Source of the DNA: Rhypophila decipiens
Lineage: Eukaryota > Ascomycota > Sordariomycetes > Sordariales > Naviculisporaceae
Length of the DNA stretch: 64,000 nucleotides
Reading direction: 5' to 3'
Assembly (NCBI GenBank): GCA_033297075.1
Contig: MU858083.1
Location: forward strand, 124,001-188,000
A program made the position numbers and the translations under genes. The number at the start of each line of letters is the position of its first letter. Position 1 is the stretch's first letter. The notes under the pieces were generated by a model. It was not told the origin of the DNA and did no database searches. It saw only the letters and a program-made list of their open reading frames with translations. Positions 22,228 to 33,950 of this stretch are shown one piece after another.

Positions 22228-24150
22228 TTACTCGCTCTTGCTAGAACCGCGATGTTCGACCTTGGTGATAGCGCCATCTCCCTTCTCAACAGAACTCGAC
22301 TCAGCAATGGCTGAGGCTGAGGGAATGACATCCCCAAAGATCTCGTCGATTTGCTCGAGAGATTTTCCTGTGTCAAAGTCAGCGTACTGTTTAGATATCC
22401 AGGAAATATTGTAGAGAAAGCTTACCTCTTGTCTCGGGATACGCAAACGCAAAGATCAGTGTGCAGAGACCATTAGTGAGGATGAACAAAATCTGTGAAC
22501 AAGGACAAGAATTAGACTTGATGCAACGACACAAGCTTTCAGGGCATACTCACGTAATATTTCCAGCCGACGGCAGCCAAGGCGATGGGCGAGCATTGGG
22601 TAATAACCAAACTGATGGAGTAGTGAATAACCTGGACAACGGCATTCGCCTTGGCGCGGAGTTCGGTGGTGAACACCTCGGGTCTGTAAACAACATGGTG
22701 AGTCCTCGGTTAGGCTTCCATCAAAGCAATCTCAATAGTGAAAGGAAAGGTGTACTCACGGAATAATCCAAGTCATCGGCCCCAACAGAGCAGAGTAATT
22801 CGCCGAAACCGCAAAGATACACGCAATCAATCCCCTCTGCGCAGCTGCATTCGTCGGCTGACCAGGAACAGCGGGAAACACCGCAGCAATAATCGTGATA
22901 ATCGTGTAGCTGAGACACAACAGCCCGGAACTCGTCACGAGAATAGTCTTGCGATTGATCTTGTCGACAAAGAACAGCGACAACAGACACGCCACCGGCG
23001 CGACGGATCCATAAAGTCCACTGACCAGCAATTGTTGTTCCTCGCCGAACTGGAGTGTCGCGTAGATGGCTGTTTGGTAGTACTGCACGAAGGAGATACC
23101 AGAGAGCATAGCAGCTGCCCAGACGAATGAGCCAACAAACAGTCTCTTCCTGAAAGGCGGAGTCTTGAGTAAGTCCCCCCATGTAAGGGAATGTTGCGCG
23201 CGGAGTTCTTCTTGAATGGACGTCTGGATAGTTGCAAACTCGGATTTGCACCACTCATCTGTCTCTGCGGTTCCGTCGGCATGGTAATTCCTGAATGCTT
23301 GCTCGGCTTCCTCGTTTCGGCCCTTGAGACATAACCACCGGGGGGATTCGCTTATGAAGAGCACCCCTACTCCGAGGATCAAGGCGGGGACGGATTGGAT
23401 TGCGAAACCCAGGCGCCATTGGTTGGGATTTTGCCATTTGGATTCACCGACGCCTGTCCAGAGGGCTATGAAGAAGCCCCATGCTACCACTGTTTGCGCA
23501 TGGGTTGTTAGTGATGGGAGGAATGGGGAAAGGGGAAGTAGACGGACTCATTTGGTTCACGGCTGTGAGTTTGGCGCGCTCGTTGGTTTTGGCGATTTCT
23601 GCCCCAAAGACGGGGGCCACGCCTGTAATGGTGCCTACTGCGTATCCTACTAGTAGACGGCCGACGATGACTGGTTGGACAAAGAGCGTTAATATGGGAA
23701 AGGTGAAGTTGTTAGTTTGGGAAGAAAAGGGCCAACTTACGCATGGCAACATGAGCTGCGGCTGCCATCAAAGCACCCCCGATGACACCCCAGATACATC
23801 CAAAGGCGATGGCCTTGCGTCTGCCCAGTCTGTCACTTGTTATGCCGACTGATGCGCTTCCTAGCCATGCTGTTTCGGAGGTCAAATGTTAATAAGGGTA
23901 CTGTCTGAAGCTGGGGGCAGTAAACTGTCAAGGGGTCAGACTCACCTCCAGCCTGGTACATGGAGACAATGGCGCCTCGCAGCGGTGGTGCCGGGTAGTC
24001 AAAGTACTTGACAAACGTGCCCAGCGCCAGACTGGGCGTGATGATGCCCGAGTCGTAGCCATACAGAAAGCCGCCGATGCCCAGGAAGATGGAGGTTAGG
24101 AATGTTTTGCTGATCCAGCCTTTGGGTTTTGGCTCTTGCAATCGCGACAT
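22228..24150 (-). CDS. MFS sugar/quinate-type transporter
   Basis: Seven exons: 24150-23946, 23869-23741, 23670-23548, 23489-22760, 22683-22554, 22492-22426 and 22367-22228. They give 507 residues with twelve predicted membrane helices. Hallmarks of the sugar-porter family are all present: GGFLYGYDSGII in helix 1, DRLGRRKAI after helix 2, VGRLLVGYAVG in helix 4, ESPRWLCLKGR before the central loop, VQYYQTAIY in helix 7, DKINRKTIL, and the closing PETRGKSLEQIDEIFGD. One donor (GTCCGT, 23547) is weak but needed to give the QMMVAWGFF helix. The ATG at 24150 gives a short cytosolic N-terminus; an earlier non-ATG open stretch was not used. It imports hexoses, quinate or a similar substrate across the plasma membrane. 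Confidence 0.92.
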
Positions 24151-25399
24151 GGTGGGCAACTGGATTCCGGAGTCCGTATCACCGTCACAGTCGTTGTTTC
24201 CAGGTTGGTAAAGAGGTCGAATGTGGGCGTAGAGGCCATGATAAAGGTTCACTGAAGTTCCTTTTCCAAGCTAGCACCCAGGAAAACATTGTCCACTGGA
24301 CCCTGACGCCAGTAGTATGGTAGCAGAGCCAGTGAACTGCCGAGCCCTACGTGCGCTGAAAGTGGTGAAGTTGTGTCCTTATTCGTAGCAAAGTCAGAGC
24401 TAGCATGGTACCCCTCACAGGATCTCGAGGCGGGGAGGCGTCATGCAGATCACCAGTCCACCCCGGGTGCGCTTGGGCTTGACGTCGGTCGGGGTAGCTA
24501 TTCCCGTCCGGGCTCACCGTCTCAACGGCGTCGTGCACTGTTGGGGAAGTCAAGACAGGTGACCCGGTTGACGAGACCCTTCCGATCGGGTCTGGGCACG
24601 AATTCCGAGAATAGCGACGTCAAACCCGAACCCCGGTCCAAGCTGACCCCAAATATCTCTTGGTCGCTGTGTTCGGGTTCTCCATTCCGCGGTGGTTATA
24701 AGTGAGTCCCGGCGCTAAGCCGGATACGGCATGACGCTAACCTAAGATGAACTGAGGAGAATGACAAGTTGACAAGACAGCAAATTGCTCAGTGGACTGG
24801 AAGAGCGAACCTTTGATGTTAGGCTATCATAAAGGATCACATGGTTACAGATTGACGGTGTGATGCAGTGATGTGTTTATGCAAAGAAAGTTGGTTGCTG
24901 TGGAAACAAAAAGGGGCGACATAAACAAGCTGAACATTATGGGGAGGTTTTTTCCCGGCTGGTGGGATGAAAAGCCTCCAGATCGGAATGCGCTCATTCG
25001 TGAATTTTCCTTTTCTTTCTTTTTCTCATGCGAACCCAGCGATGATATTCCTCAATACTTGCCTAGACTGTCCTTTATCTAAAACTCAAGTTCATTCGCT
25101 AATACCTGTTACTCGTGATGAGATGAAGAGGCTCAAAGACATTCCGCTCTTAGCTGTGCCAGCCATGGTGGCATATGAGGACCCAAACCCATTGTCAATC
25201 TCTATGAGAGCCTCAAACACCAAAGGCCAACTCGCCCGACATTTGTGAGGCCGTGAGGCCGTGGCCACCCCAAACTCCCACTTCAGGATGTAAACTCAGC
25301 CATACTTCGTGCTCCGTGGATCTAAGCCTACACCCAACATTATCTGTATACGGCTTGAAGCAGCAGCTCCACAGCTTGGGAGAAAGCCTTTTGACGTAC
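24151..25399. other. Intergenic region upstream of the transporter
   Basis: 1.25 kb with no supported gene. It has CGG/CCG-rich sequence at 24420-24600 that could bind zinc-cluster regulators (inference only) and an A/T-rich part at 24840-25060. Confidence 0.35.
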
Positions 25400-25948
25400 T
25401 CATTGGGAATGGGTGAGGTTGGGTTCCGCCGTGGACTTCTTGGTAGATTCATCATTCCCACGACTCGTAGCAGCGTGCGAGCTACCAGCACTGCCAGACT
25501 GTTTGACCTCGCCGACATTGTCCTCTGTTGTCATCTCCGAGTCCATGTCATCAATATCCAGCAGCTTGGGGTTGATGGGCGGGTAGGCGTTGACATACGG
25601 CCCTGTGGTCGGGAAGTAAACGGGCTGGTAGTAGAATTTCGGCGTGCTGCTGATCTCTGGGAGCTTGGGGGTCATCTTCTTGTTTCCGCTTGCGTGGTTC
25701 GCATCGGGAATGGGCTTGCTGGCGACACCGCCAAGGGTATTGACATCCGAAGCCTTCTTAGAAGTAGTCGAGGCATCGCCATCGGCATTTTTGGAGTCTC
25801 GCCTCTGGTGCCTGCCTGTCAAACGGGATAGAAGACGCCGGCACCATCGTGCCAATCTAGTGCGCTTTCTCAAGGCACCCGATGGCGTTGGCTGCATATC
25901 GACGGGAGACTCTGCGGCTTTCTTGGTATTCGCACTGTTGTGGGACAT
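25400..25948 (-). CDS. Hypothetical protein, low complexity
   Basis: Single open frame of 182 residues from ATG 25948. There is a basic patch early on (RKRTRLARWCRRLLSRLTGRHQRR), then a Ser/Thr/Lys-rich, probably disordered region, a Tyr/Pro-rich stretch (FYYQPVYFPTTGPYVNAYPP) and an acidic segment. The open frame runs on upstream through a 42-bp repeat but has no earlier ATG. I do not recognise the family. It could be a real orphan gene or a chance frame. Confidence 0.4.
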   Translation of the reverse strand: MSHNSANTKKAAESPVDMQPTPSGALRKRTRLARWCRRLLSRLTGRHQRRDSKNADGDASTTSKKASDVNTLGGVASKPIPDANHASGNKKMTPKLPEISSTPKFYYQPVYFPTTGPYVNAYPPINPKLLDIDDMDSEMTTEDNVGEVKQSGSAGSSHAATSRGNDESTKKSTAEPNLTHSQ

Positions 25949-25999
25949 GGTGTTCGCAGCGCGATGTGTCTGGTTGTCTGCAGAGCGATTAAAAGAAGA

Positions 26000-26081
26000 T
26001 GCTGATGATTCTGGGATAAGCAATTGGCAAAATGATTTGAATGCTGATAATTCTGGGATAAGCAAAGTGCAAAATGATTTG
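26000..26081. repeat. Two-unit 42-bp direct repeat
   Basis: TGCTGATGATTCTGGGATAA at about 26000 recurs with few changes at about 26042. In the minus frame upstream of the hypothetical ORF it would encode a doubled 14-residue unit (LLIPExSA...KSFC). Confidence 0.7.
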
Positions 26082-26590
26082 GAAGAGTATTTGCCAATGT
26101 TCAAAGTCGCGTGTTCTGGTCTTCAAACGTTCCTGGTAGGCTGGTTTGACTTTCAATATGTCCTATGACGTATGTCTTCGGAGTTGCTATGCTTGGTGTA
26201 TGTGGGAGATCACCAGGGAAGGCGAGCTGGAACCGGGGGTCTTTCTTTCCCTCTTACTCGCGTTTTTAAGGTTTGTTCGGCAACCAACTGAGAACTCTGC
26301 TTTTGCCCTCCGTCCAAGTATCCAGTCTCGGTAGAAAGGTCGTTCGGCGGCCACATGCTCCCACATCAATTTCCGTCAGCTCTCCAAGCTTGCTACACAT
26401 GGAGCTAAGCTTCATGTGCTTGGTCCCGCCATCTACAGCGGGTTCCTGTTTTGTTCTTCAAGCAGCAGCTCCACAAGGGGTCCGGGAGAGCGTCAAGCAT
26501 CTCGGCGGGAACACCCCCCACATGATGGGTTGAGATCAACTCGGACTTTCTTACAAGATTGTCTATTCCCGTTAATGAACGGTGGTTCTT

Positions 26591-26920
26591 TCATCGACGA
26601 CTAAGGGGAAACCATAGGACAAGCATACCGGAGTGATAGAGACCGCAGACAATCGCCGAGTGACCATCCGATGACTTGACAAAGAGTTTCTTGCAGTACT
26701 TGCAGGCCAGAATCTTTGCTTCTGGCTTCTTGTCTGCCTCGATAGGTGTGGGCACTGGCGTTGGTGGCGCCTGAACGTTGGAGGTGTCGATGACCACACC
26801 ATCAATCTCGTTCCCTGCAATCTGGTCGCCACCCCGGTCGTGAATGTGAAACAAGAAGAAGAACGCAGCGACAACAGCAACAGCTATCTTGGTAATCTGT
26901 CGATATATGGCTTGGATCAT
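26591..26920 (-). CDS. Small single-pass membrane protein, hypothetical
   Basis: 109 residues from an ATG. An N-terminal hydrophobic helix (KIAVAVVAAFFFLFHI), a Pro/Thr linker (APPTPVPTPIEADKKPE), and a short Cys/His-containing end (ILACKYCKKLFVKSSDGHSA) suggest a tail with a zinc-ribbon-like CxxC. Not recognised; may be spurious. Confidence 0.35.
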   Translation of the reverse strand: MIQAIYRQITKIAVAVVAAFFFLFHIHDRGGDQIAGNEIDGVVIDTSNVQAPPTPVPTPIEADKKPEAKILACKYCKKLFVKSSDGHSAIVCGLYHSGMLVLWFPLSRR

Positions 26921-28014
26921 AAAGGATGTTACTGTTGAGGTTGAGGTATCGCCGGCCTAGGAGGGTGTGCTCATATTCTTACCCGAGTCCACGTTGGTCT
27001 CCTCAAGAAGCCGCTGTTACTGGTCCGTGTCTGGGATGTATTCCCCCATGGTTGATATGCTATGCGCTTGCGCCGGTCTGTATCTTGGGATACTGAGGGA
27101 CGAAGCAGATAGGAGGAGAAAACAGATGTTGTTGATGTTGAGATTCTAGGAAACGGTGGCAAGCATGAATTGAAGAGAAAGCTTTTTTTTTTGAATGGTC
27201 GAAGATTTCTCGGTCAGTGCAGAATTTCTTTTATAACAACATGTGTGAAAAGCTTAAACATGTGGGTGTGCGTTTCTACCGGCAACTTTGTTTCCAAGTG
27301 TCGGTAATTCGAGTGGAAGTCAAGGCTTCCTCGACACGTCTGGTCATGTGCCCACCAAAACAATGAGAAAATGACTGAACTGTTCCTCAGGCCTTCACGC
27401 GTGAAGGTCCGTGTGGCGTATTCCGGAATATGCACACACGGCCAACCTCAAATCCTTGTCGTGTCCCAGACAACAACTCCACACTGAACCGGGAAGCTTA
27501 TCGAGGTTTTTAACCTACCTATCTTGCCGAAGGGTCGGAACCAATTTTGGAAGGAAGTCTCGGCTTGCGATTTTGTTGATTGGTCCTTTCCGGGGAAGGC
27601 GCGTTGACGTTTCCGACCCACTCGGCTTCACTTTCCTTAACCTGCCGAGCTCGATTGTCTTCTCGTAGTCTTTGTCCCCGTGGTTGCGATACCGCTGTTT
27701 TCAGAACGAGCAGAAATTATTAGAGATCTGCGCATTGAAAGCACACATCCGTGTTGATTCCCTTTCCAGTTTAAGTGTCCAAAATATGAACGAATGCGTT
27801 GCTCGGCAAAGGCCGAACTCTCTCGGTTGATGGTACGCTGTTTCTTGGTGCAGCCGTTCTTCCTTGTGATCAGGATTCAATGACGATATAGCCTTAATCC
27901 TGCCTTCGCAAAACGCACTACTGATTGAGCGACAGAAACGTGCAAAAGCAGAATGAAAGAGAGGAAAGTAGCACCACTCAGGAAAGACCCAATCTATAAT
28001 TCTATATTCCCCAC
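26921..28014. other. Intergenic; no gene seen
   Basis: About 1.1 kb without coding features that I can support. Confidence 0.4.
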
Positions 28015-30523
28015 TCACCACCTCCTCAAATTCCTATCCGCCTTAAACTCATAAACCAGACACCCAACCTTGATACTCCCCCCAAACCCCGCGTTATTAC
28101 ACTCTTTCCAATTCGCGCGCAAATAATCCACACACGGCCTGCCCTTGGGCCTCGTGTCCAGCGGATCATTCACATGCACCTCGGTCGGCCCCGCAGCCGC
28201 CAGCGTACAGCCCTCCTCCCACCAGACATTAAACTGGTACGGCGCCTTTTTGTCGTCCCGGAAATACTGTATAAAGGTCCCCGGGTCTCCCTTCCGAATG
28301 ATGGGGCCCGTCGACGGCAGACAGGCATCCCAGGCGAATTCCCTGACGCGATCCGCCTTGATGTCCCCGTGGAGACGGCCGAATCCATCGCGTTTGTAGC
28401 AATGCCGGGGGAACTCTTTGCGCTCGGTGGTGGGCGGGGCGGGGCGGTGGACTCGGAAAGAGAAGACGCCGCAGCCGACGTCGTAGGTGCCGGAATCCAG
28501 GAGGAGGTTGGTCGCGGAGCAGGAGGAGGCGAGTTGCGCAAAGGCTTGGTTGCAGTCTTGGACGCACGGCGGCCGGCGCTCGAAGGAGGGGGACAGCGAG
28601 GCTGCGGATGGTTTGTAGTGCAGGTAAAAGGTCCAGTCGCGGTAGGTGTTGCGGTTGGGGGGAGGGGCACGTTTGAGGTGGGTGTTGGGACGGGTGTTTT
28701 CGCCCAAGGCGTTGACGGTCTGGGCGCGCTCGAGCTGGGGGAACCATCTGTCGCAGAATTGGGTGTGGGCGTTCATGGCGTCGGAGCTGAAGATGTCGGC
28801 GGGGAGGTTGGTGGCCTGGGTGGAACATGTTGGCTTGGCTTCGTGGTTGGCGGCGTCTAGGAGAGCTTGCAGGCTCATTATTTGCTTTATGTGGGCCAAG
28901 TCTTCCCATTCTACGATGGTGTATCGCAGGGGGTCACATTCGCAGTCTCGGTGCTGTCCCTTTGTCAAAAGTCAGAATCTATCTTTGGTGGCGGAGAGTT
29001 CAATCCCAGAGTTCATTACCTCGGCGCAGACGACCTTCCTGTCTGGGCCATCTGTAAGTTTTGCGGGGCAATCCTCTTCACCCGGGGCGTCGCAGAACAG
29101 CTGAAAGAAGAAGGTTAGGGTTCAATCGGTAGTGTGGAAGGAAGTACGAGGAATGCAACCATTGAGCACTTAGAGCCAGATCGGAGCCTTCTAGGCCAGA
29201 TTCTATCTGGTCAGAAAGGTACAATTGGAAAAAGTGGGCCATAGCGTATGTACCTCCAATCTGGTGGTCACTATCTGGCCACCATTCCCAGAATTCAGCT
29301 TTTTCTGAATTCCACATCTGGTGAGTTTTGCCCTGTTTTTGGAGGAAAAAAGCCACAAAAAGCCACTTATGGAGAAGGGTACAAAGGCCTTCAGATGGTC
29401 GCCAGATTGCAATGGCTTTTGCTCCATAATGGTCCACAATAGCTGTAATTTCAATTGTTTTGACTGTTTTGTAGCTTACTTAGTCTTACTGGCAGTTATC
29501 TGGCCCAATCTGACGACTGGCCAGATGGGATCCGATCAGGCTCTTACCGAAGTTGGCTCGGGGCATCCGGTGGATGTACTGGAAGGCGAAGCCGAGGTAC
29601 TCGTGGAAACCAGGCTAGCCTTGATTCGATTCTTCCCGCTTAGGGGGACATTGTCCACAATTCTGTCTAGGGCAAGGGCATAGATGTAGTTGGTGAGCTG
29701 GTCGACAAGGTCCCGTGGTATCCCCATGAAGGGAGCAAAGGTGCGGTGGTATTCGTTGATGCGGTTGATAGCGGCTAGGGCTGGACCGGCAGCCGGGGCA
29801 AAATTAAAGTGCACGCCGTCCCCGACCAACAGCTGCGAGGTCGCCATTTTCGAAACCGTCAGCCGCCGTGGTTACGACTGTCACAGCCGGAGCAGTGTCT
29901 CTAAAATTAGTAAATCATGGTCAGCAGGCGATGAATCATCTGGTTACAGCAAGGTATGAGTGAACACACCCTCGGAGCGATAATGTGGCTGGAGCCTGCG
30001 TGATGGTAGCGACGGCATCACCCCCAGCCGAGAGCGTGATTGGTGAGGCCTCGGATAGCTTGCCAGCATTGCTAGCCGCCGGCTCAGACCAGCTCTGTCC
30101 CATTTGGTTTTGGGGCAGGCCCTTGCCCGCAAAGGCACCTATCACCCAGCCGACAGCCTCCTTGAATCTTTGAATCGTGGTCCACAATCCAAGTCCTGCT
30201 GCCTCACGGCGCTCGAGACCCCCGTCAGTCTGGACGTATGTGTCCTCCAGAACCTTGTTAAGCTCCTGGAAGCACTGATCGTTTATTTCGCTGCCGCAGC
30301 CCCCGAGTACGCCGTCGACTCTGGCGCGTATGTCCTGCCCGAGGACGACGCGGACACCGCCGTTATCCCGTCCGACCCAGATTGCGTCGGCCTGGACGCC
30401 ATCGGGCAGCGTGTCCTGCTTGGGCTTGTATTGCTCCAGATCCCCGAGGTCCAGAACGTCGGTGTAGGCCAGACCCGCGAGGCTTGTCACCAAGGCTATC
30501 TGATATAGCCAGCCCCTCTTCAT
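28015..30523 (-). pseudogene. Large secreted protein gene with a frameshift and an intronic MITE
   Basis: Exons (minus) 30523-29970, 29900-29548, 29100-29020 and 28959-28015. It starts with a signal peptide (KRGWLYQIALVTSLAGLAYT). The second exon changes frame near 29850: ADGFENGDLA is in one frame and SQLLVGDGVHFNFAP in the next, with no intron space between. Downstream the frame is open to the end through a Ser/Thr linker (STSTSASPSSTST), a Cys-rich block (CPEPTS/LFCDAPGEEDCPAKL/CAEGQHRDCECD) and a C-terminal domain with NVWWEEGC and CNNAGFGGSIKVGCLVYEF. The last block resembles the C-terminal part of large secreted fungal proteins, some with chitinase modules; I cannot assign a function. 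The intron 29101-29547 contains MITE copy 2. It is divergent from the M35-like gene. One indel separates it from an intact gene, so a sequencing error must be excluded. Confidence 0.65.
29173..29542. mobile_element. MITE-like element, copy 2 (370 bp), inside an intron
   Basis: Same family and orientation as 17971-18339. Ends are imperfect inverted repeats of AGCC(A/T)GATCGGA(G/T)CC. CTTA flanks both sides (29169-29172 and 29543-29546). On the gene strand the right-hand copy reads TAAG and forms positions +2 to +5 of the splice donor GTAAG. No coding capacity. Confidence 0.8.
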
Positions 30524-31266
30524 GGTGAAATAGGTTGACGCGTGTTGAGCTCTGAGTAGATGGTGTAGATGGTGTAGATGGTGGAAAGACGGGGACAGTG
30601 ATGAGGATGAGGATGACGAGCTATGTACGGAGGAGGGAGTGCGATAGCTGGGATTATATAGGGCCCCGGCTGGCCATCTGCTGGAGGACTAGGAACAGCA
30701 AGATCAGTCTATATCGGGCATGTTTTGAAGAGAGCCGGTATTTTCTTTTTCGGAGCATGAGCTGAGGGCCCAAAATCCCAGCTGACTAGAACTCAGTCAG
30801 ACCCAGACGGTGGCTGGGCACGGGGCTCCGGCCGGAGGTTGGGCAGTGCTGGCGACTTGCGGCGCTTTTTGAACGCCGCCATCCCTTAATAGGTGGAATG
30901 GTGGAAAGTAGTCCGAATGCGTAGTCAAGAAAGAGGACGAAGGGTTATAATTGGCTACAAAATCTGACAAGGAATGGCCTAGTGCAATTTGTGTAAGCAG
31001 AGCACTAACATGTAGTCAAATCCAGACTCGTTTCACAACGAAGCTCTCTTATCGTCTATTCAAGTATGATGTCTCGAGGAGATGAGCTCAATGTAGATTT
31101 GGTCGACGGGGGTTATGTATATATACCTAGGTACTCTCGCAGTTCAGCCCGCATTCCCTTTACAGACAGACCCATCATATTCATTGCTCGCCCGCTGTTG
31201 ACAAGTCAATATCAAGGCTACATATTACAATTATTTTCACCATTTTATCTACTGCATTGAATCACA
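30524..31266. promoter_or_regulatory. Shared divergent promoter
   Basis: 743 bases between the starts of the frameshifted secreted-protein gene (minus) and the M35-like gene (plus). A TATATAA motif at 30654-30660 lies about 130 bases before the minus ATG. A second A/T-rich motif (TATGTATATATACC, about 31116-31129) lies about 140 bases before the plus ATG. Confidence 0.4.
30556..30583. repeat. Three-unit 9-bp tandem repeat
   Basis: GTAGATGGT repeated three times in the 5' leader region of the minus-strand secreted-protein gene. Confidence 0.7.
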
Positions 31267-32555
31267 ATGCTCTGCACGATGAAGTCGAGCTTCGTCGCCA
31301 TCCTGTCGCTTGTCGACATTTGCACGGCCGCCGAGTGGAAAGTTTTCCCGTGTGGTATGCTTATTTCCTCCCTACCTCCCTACCAACGCATATCTAATTG
31401 ACGCATATTTGCACCGTCTAGCTCCCAAGAACTACCACATCCAGATCAGAGATGCCGTCATTCAAGCCGTTCATATGGCCAAAAACGCAGTCGATGTGAT
31501 AGAAAATCACGCCGGGAACAACGAGGTCAAGTCAATGCTCCTCTCTATCCTCGGGGAGGACCGGGGGCCCAAGGTTGAGAGGGCTAAAGATGGGCAACCC
31601 TAGCTGTCCAGTTTCGCACTTACTTTGCCTGACCACTCGGCTAACCGTCTCCAATTAGAGCTATTGCGGAACGTGGGGGGTTATACCGAGGCCCGAGAGA
31701 CGGGGTCCCTGCTGGATCCTTCGAACCAGAACGTGGTAAGTCCAGCTGTTCTACGACTGCATGTGGTGAGAGTGCATGCGCTCATCAAATCGGTAAACCT
31801 AGGCCATCTTTTGCGACAACTCCAACTATGATACCGATGGTGGTACCCTCAGGGACCGGATAATGGGTAAACGAAGGGTTGGCACCAAGCGTCAGACTAA
31901 CGCTGAAGCTTGCTACAATCCCACCCCTCTGGAGGGACGTCGCAGCATGGCAATGACCCATACCCCTGACGCGGTCGTCGGACGGAAGCCTGAATTTGAC
32001 CTTTGGAAGGCCAGCGGATACCCAGGCCCAAGGCCAGACGAGGCACCCTATACCACACCCTATCCGCATCTACCCAACAGCATGGATGTCTGCACTTGGT
32101 ATCTCGAAGCCTTGATGACCGGTAGCGAAAGCGGATTGGGTTCAGGTAAAAGTGATGACCAAATCCTAGAGATGGCAAACAAGGCCTTCGTGGAGGGGAA
32201 ACTTGATGATACAACAGGTCCTACTGCTACCATCGACTTGTTATCCCAAAGACTGGCACCAACCATGCTACGTGAAGTGAGTTAAACGTGAGGCTGCCTT
32301 GAAAACAAGCATGACTGACTCTGGGATGTTGTGTGTGCTAACATGAATTAGCTTTCCCATACGACCGCCGGGGGCACAACCTACGACCATGAACGAGAGC
32401 AGGGTGGCTACAAATGGTTCGCCGTGAAAAGATTGCAAGACCCGAACAACGCCGACTCAATCAACATCCTCGCCCTATGTATGTATCTTTGGTCGGAAAA
32501 GGGGTACTGGGTGGACATGTATGGCAGGATGCAGAAGATTCAGCCTTTGCCTTGA
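31267..32555 (+). pseudogene. M35-like secreted metalloprotease, degenerate
   Basis: Best model: 31267-31354, 31422-31589, 31659-31735, 31803-32276 and 32352-32555 (336 residues). It starts with a signal peptide (MKSSFVAILSLVDICTA). The body follows uncharacterised deuterolysin-like proteases of fungi (IFCDNSNYDTDGG, TWYLEAL, a late NADSINILALCMYLW helix). The zinc motif, normally HExxH, reads RELSH across the last intron, so the first His ligand is Arg (CGT). The second intron has a good acceptor and the joined protein reads RAKELLRNVGGY, but its first two bases are AT, not GT; read-through meets TAG at 31601. Either a rare AT-AG intron or a dead donor. A non-proteolytic relative or a pseudogene is likely. 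Confidence 0.65.
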
Positions 32556-33950
32556 CGGTTAGGATGTGGGGAGGGAACGAATGAATGGAGCCGGAGCGAT
32601 AAGTAGTAATCACCTGTAGTGCGTTTTAGCAACATTTTACCCGCGGAGTAGCATAGAGTCCCATGGCTTCTTTGACTTACAACCAGTGGCCCCGGAGTGA
32701 TATCATCGGTTTCCGTGATACTCGGTGGCGTGCGAATAAATGTAGGAAAGAATGTACTTTGCAATGTCGGCTTCATGCGCACCAATCCATGCCTCGAGTA
32801 GGGGTCTGTTTGGTGCTGGTGTACATGTCGAGCAGGGTGTGCAGAGACAGACGACGGGGGACGGTTTGGTCATGAATAATAGGGGGCAACCAGGAGCTGA
32901 TTTGGCGACGGGGGTGTTGGAGGCCACGTTATACTGAGTTGATGTTATTGGACATTCCTTTCCTTGTTTGGCTGTTTGGGGTGTCGGCAGCACACATGCG
33001 TTTCATTCACCATGTTTCCTCCCGAGTTCTATCAAGTTACTCTGTAATTACAATGTCAGGTTCATGGAGATGATCTCGAGCAAACTGACAACGGAGTGCC
33101 GAGTCTGACGGCTTGTTTTTGTTTCACAGACGTCCTCGTACAGTTACTATGACTTCGCTTGCCATTTACGTGGTGGTTGTTCTTTGTTTAGAAAAGTTGT
33201 CCAATTTGTGATCCACCCTTTTCGACATTGTTGTATTATAAAGCATCCAGCGTCAGCAGACGTGAGGTTAATATTTCTGGCAGTCAGGCATTTGAGCTGA
33301 AAGTTGTACCATTATGGCACTTGCGACGCACCGTAACTGATCTGGAAGCTTCCAGGTTCCTGGCTGCTTAGAAGCCTGGTGTGACTGTGATCGGCGGTGA
33401 ATGTGGAAGGAGCTGGTAATTCCTTCCTATCCGAGGTGCCAGTCTGAACGGTGAGAGACTTGTGTCATCTGTCCCTTGTCCGGTGCTGAGGCAAGTGCAG
33501 GGCATGTCACCTGCGCAGCTAGAATTGTCCCGTTCTTTCCTCCCCTCCCATCCTCCATAGCCTAGAACACCTCACCGGTTTGCTGCCCCACTCGGTCGAC
33601 CCACGTCAAGACCAGCGTTCAGCTCTTGCTCGATGCGTCGGTCACCAAGGTCTTTCCTTCCATCTCACATTGTTTTCGCACTATCACATTACCAGTATAG
33701 TGTGACCAATTCAACCCCCTCAGCCCCGCCTCCATCGGCCTCATATAATGCTCCTGCCTTCTTTCCGTCTTGCGTCCATTTCGAAACACAGTTCCCTTTA
33801 CTTGCCCCTCTTCCCGCAACACTCCCTTCTCACGCATGCAACAATCTCCGGCAATTTGTCGACCCGTGAGATCAGTCAAACGACATCGCTTCGCCTTTCT
33901 GATCGTTGGATCTCGTCTCTCAACCTCCGTCCACAAGCACTGTCGTCAAA
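32556..33950. other. Intergenic; no gene seen
   Basis: 1.4 kb with no family-like coding text. The last 250 bases are C/T-rich and are probably the leader of the next gene. Confidence 0.4.

Noticed and set aside
26416..26604. Plus-strand small frame
   Set aside because: Opposite or beside the small membrane ORF, no ATG context or family signal.
28174..28860. 228-codon plus-strand frame
   Set aside because: Antisense of the well-supported last exon of the secreted-protein gene.
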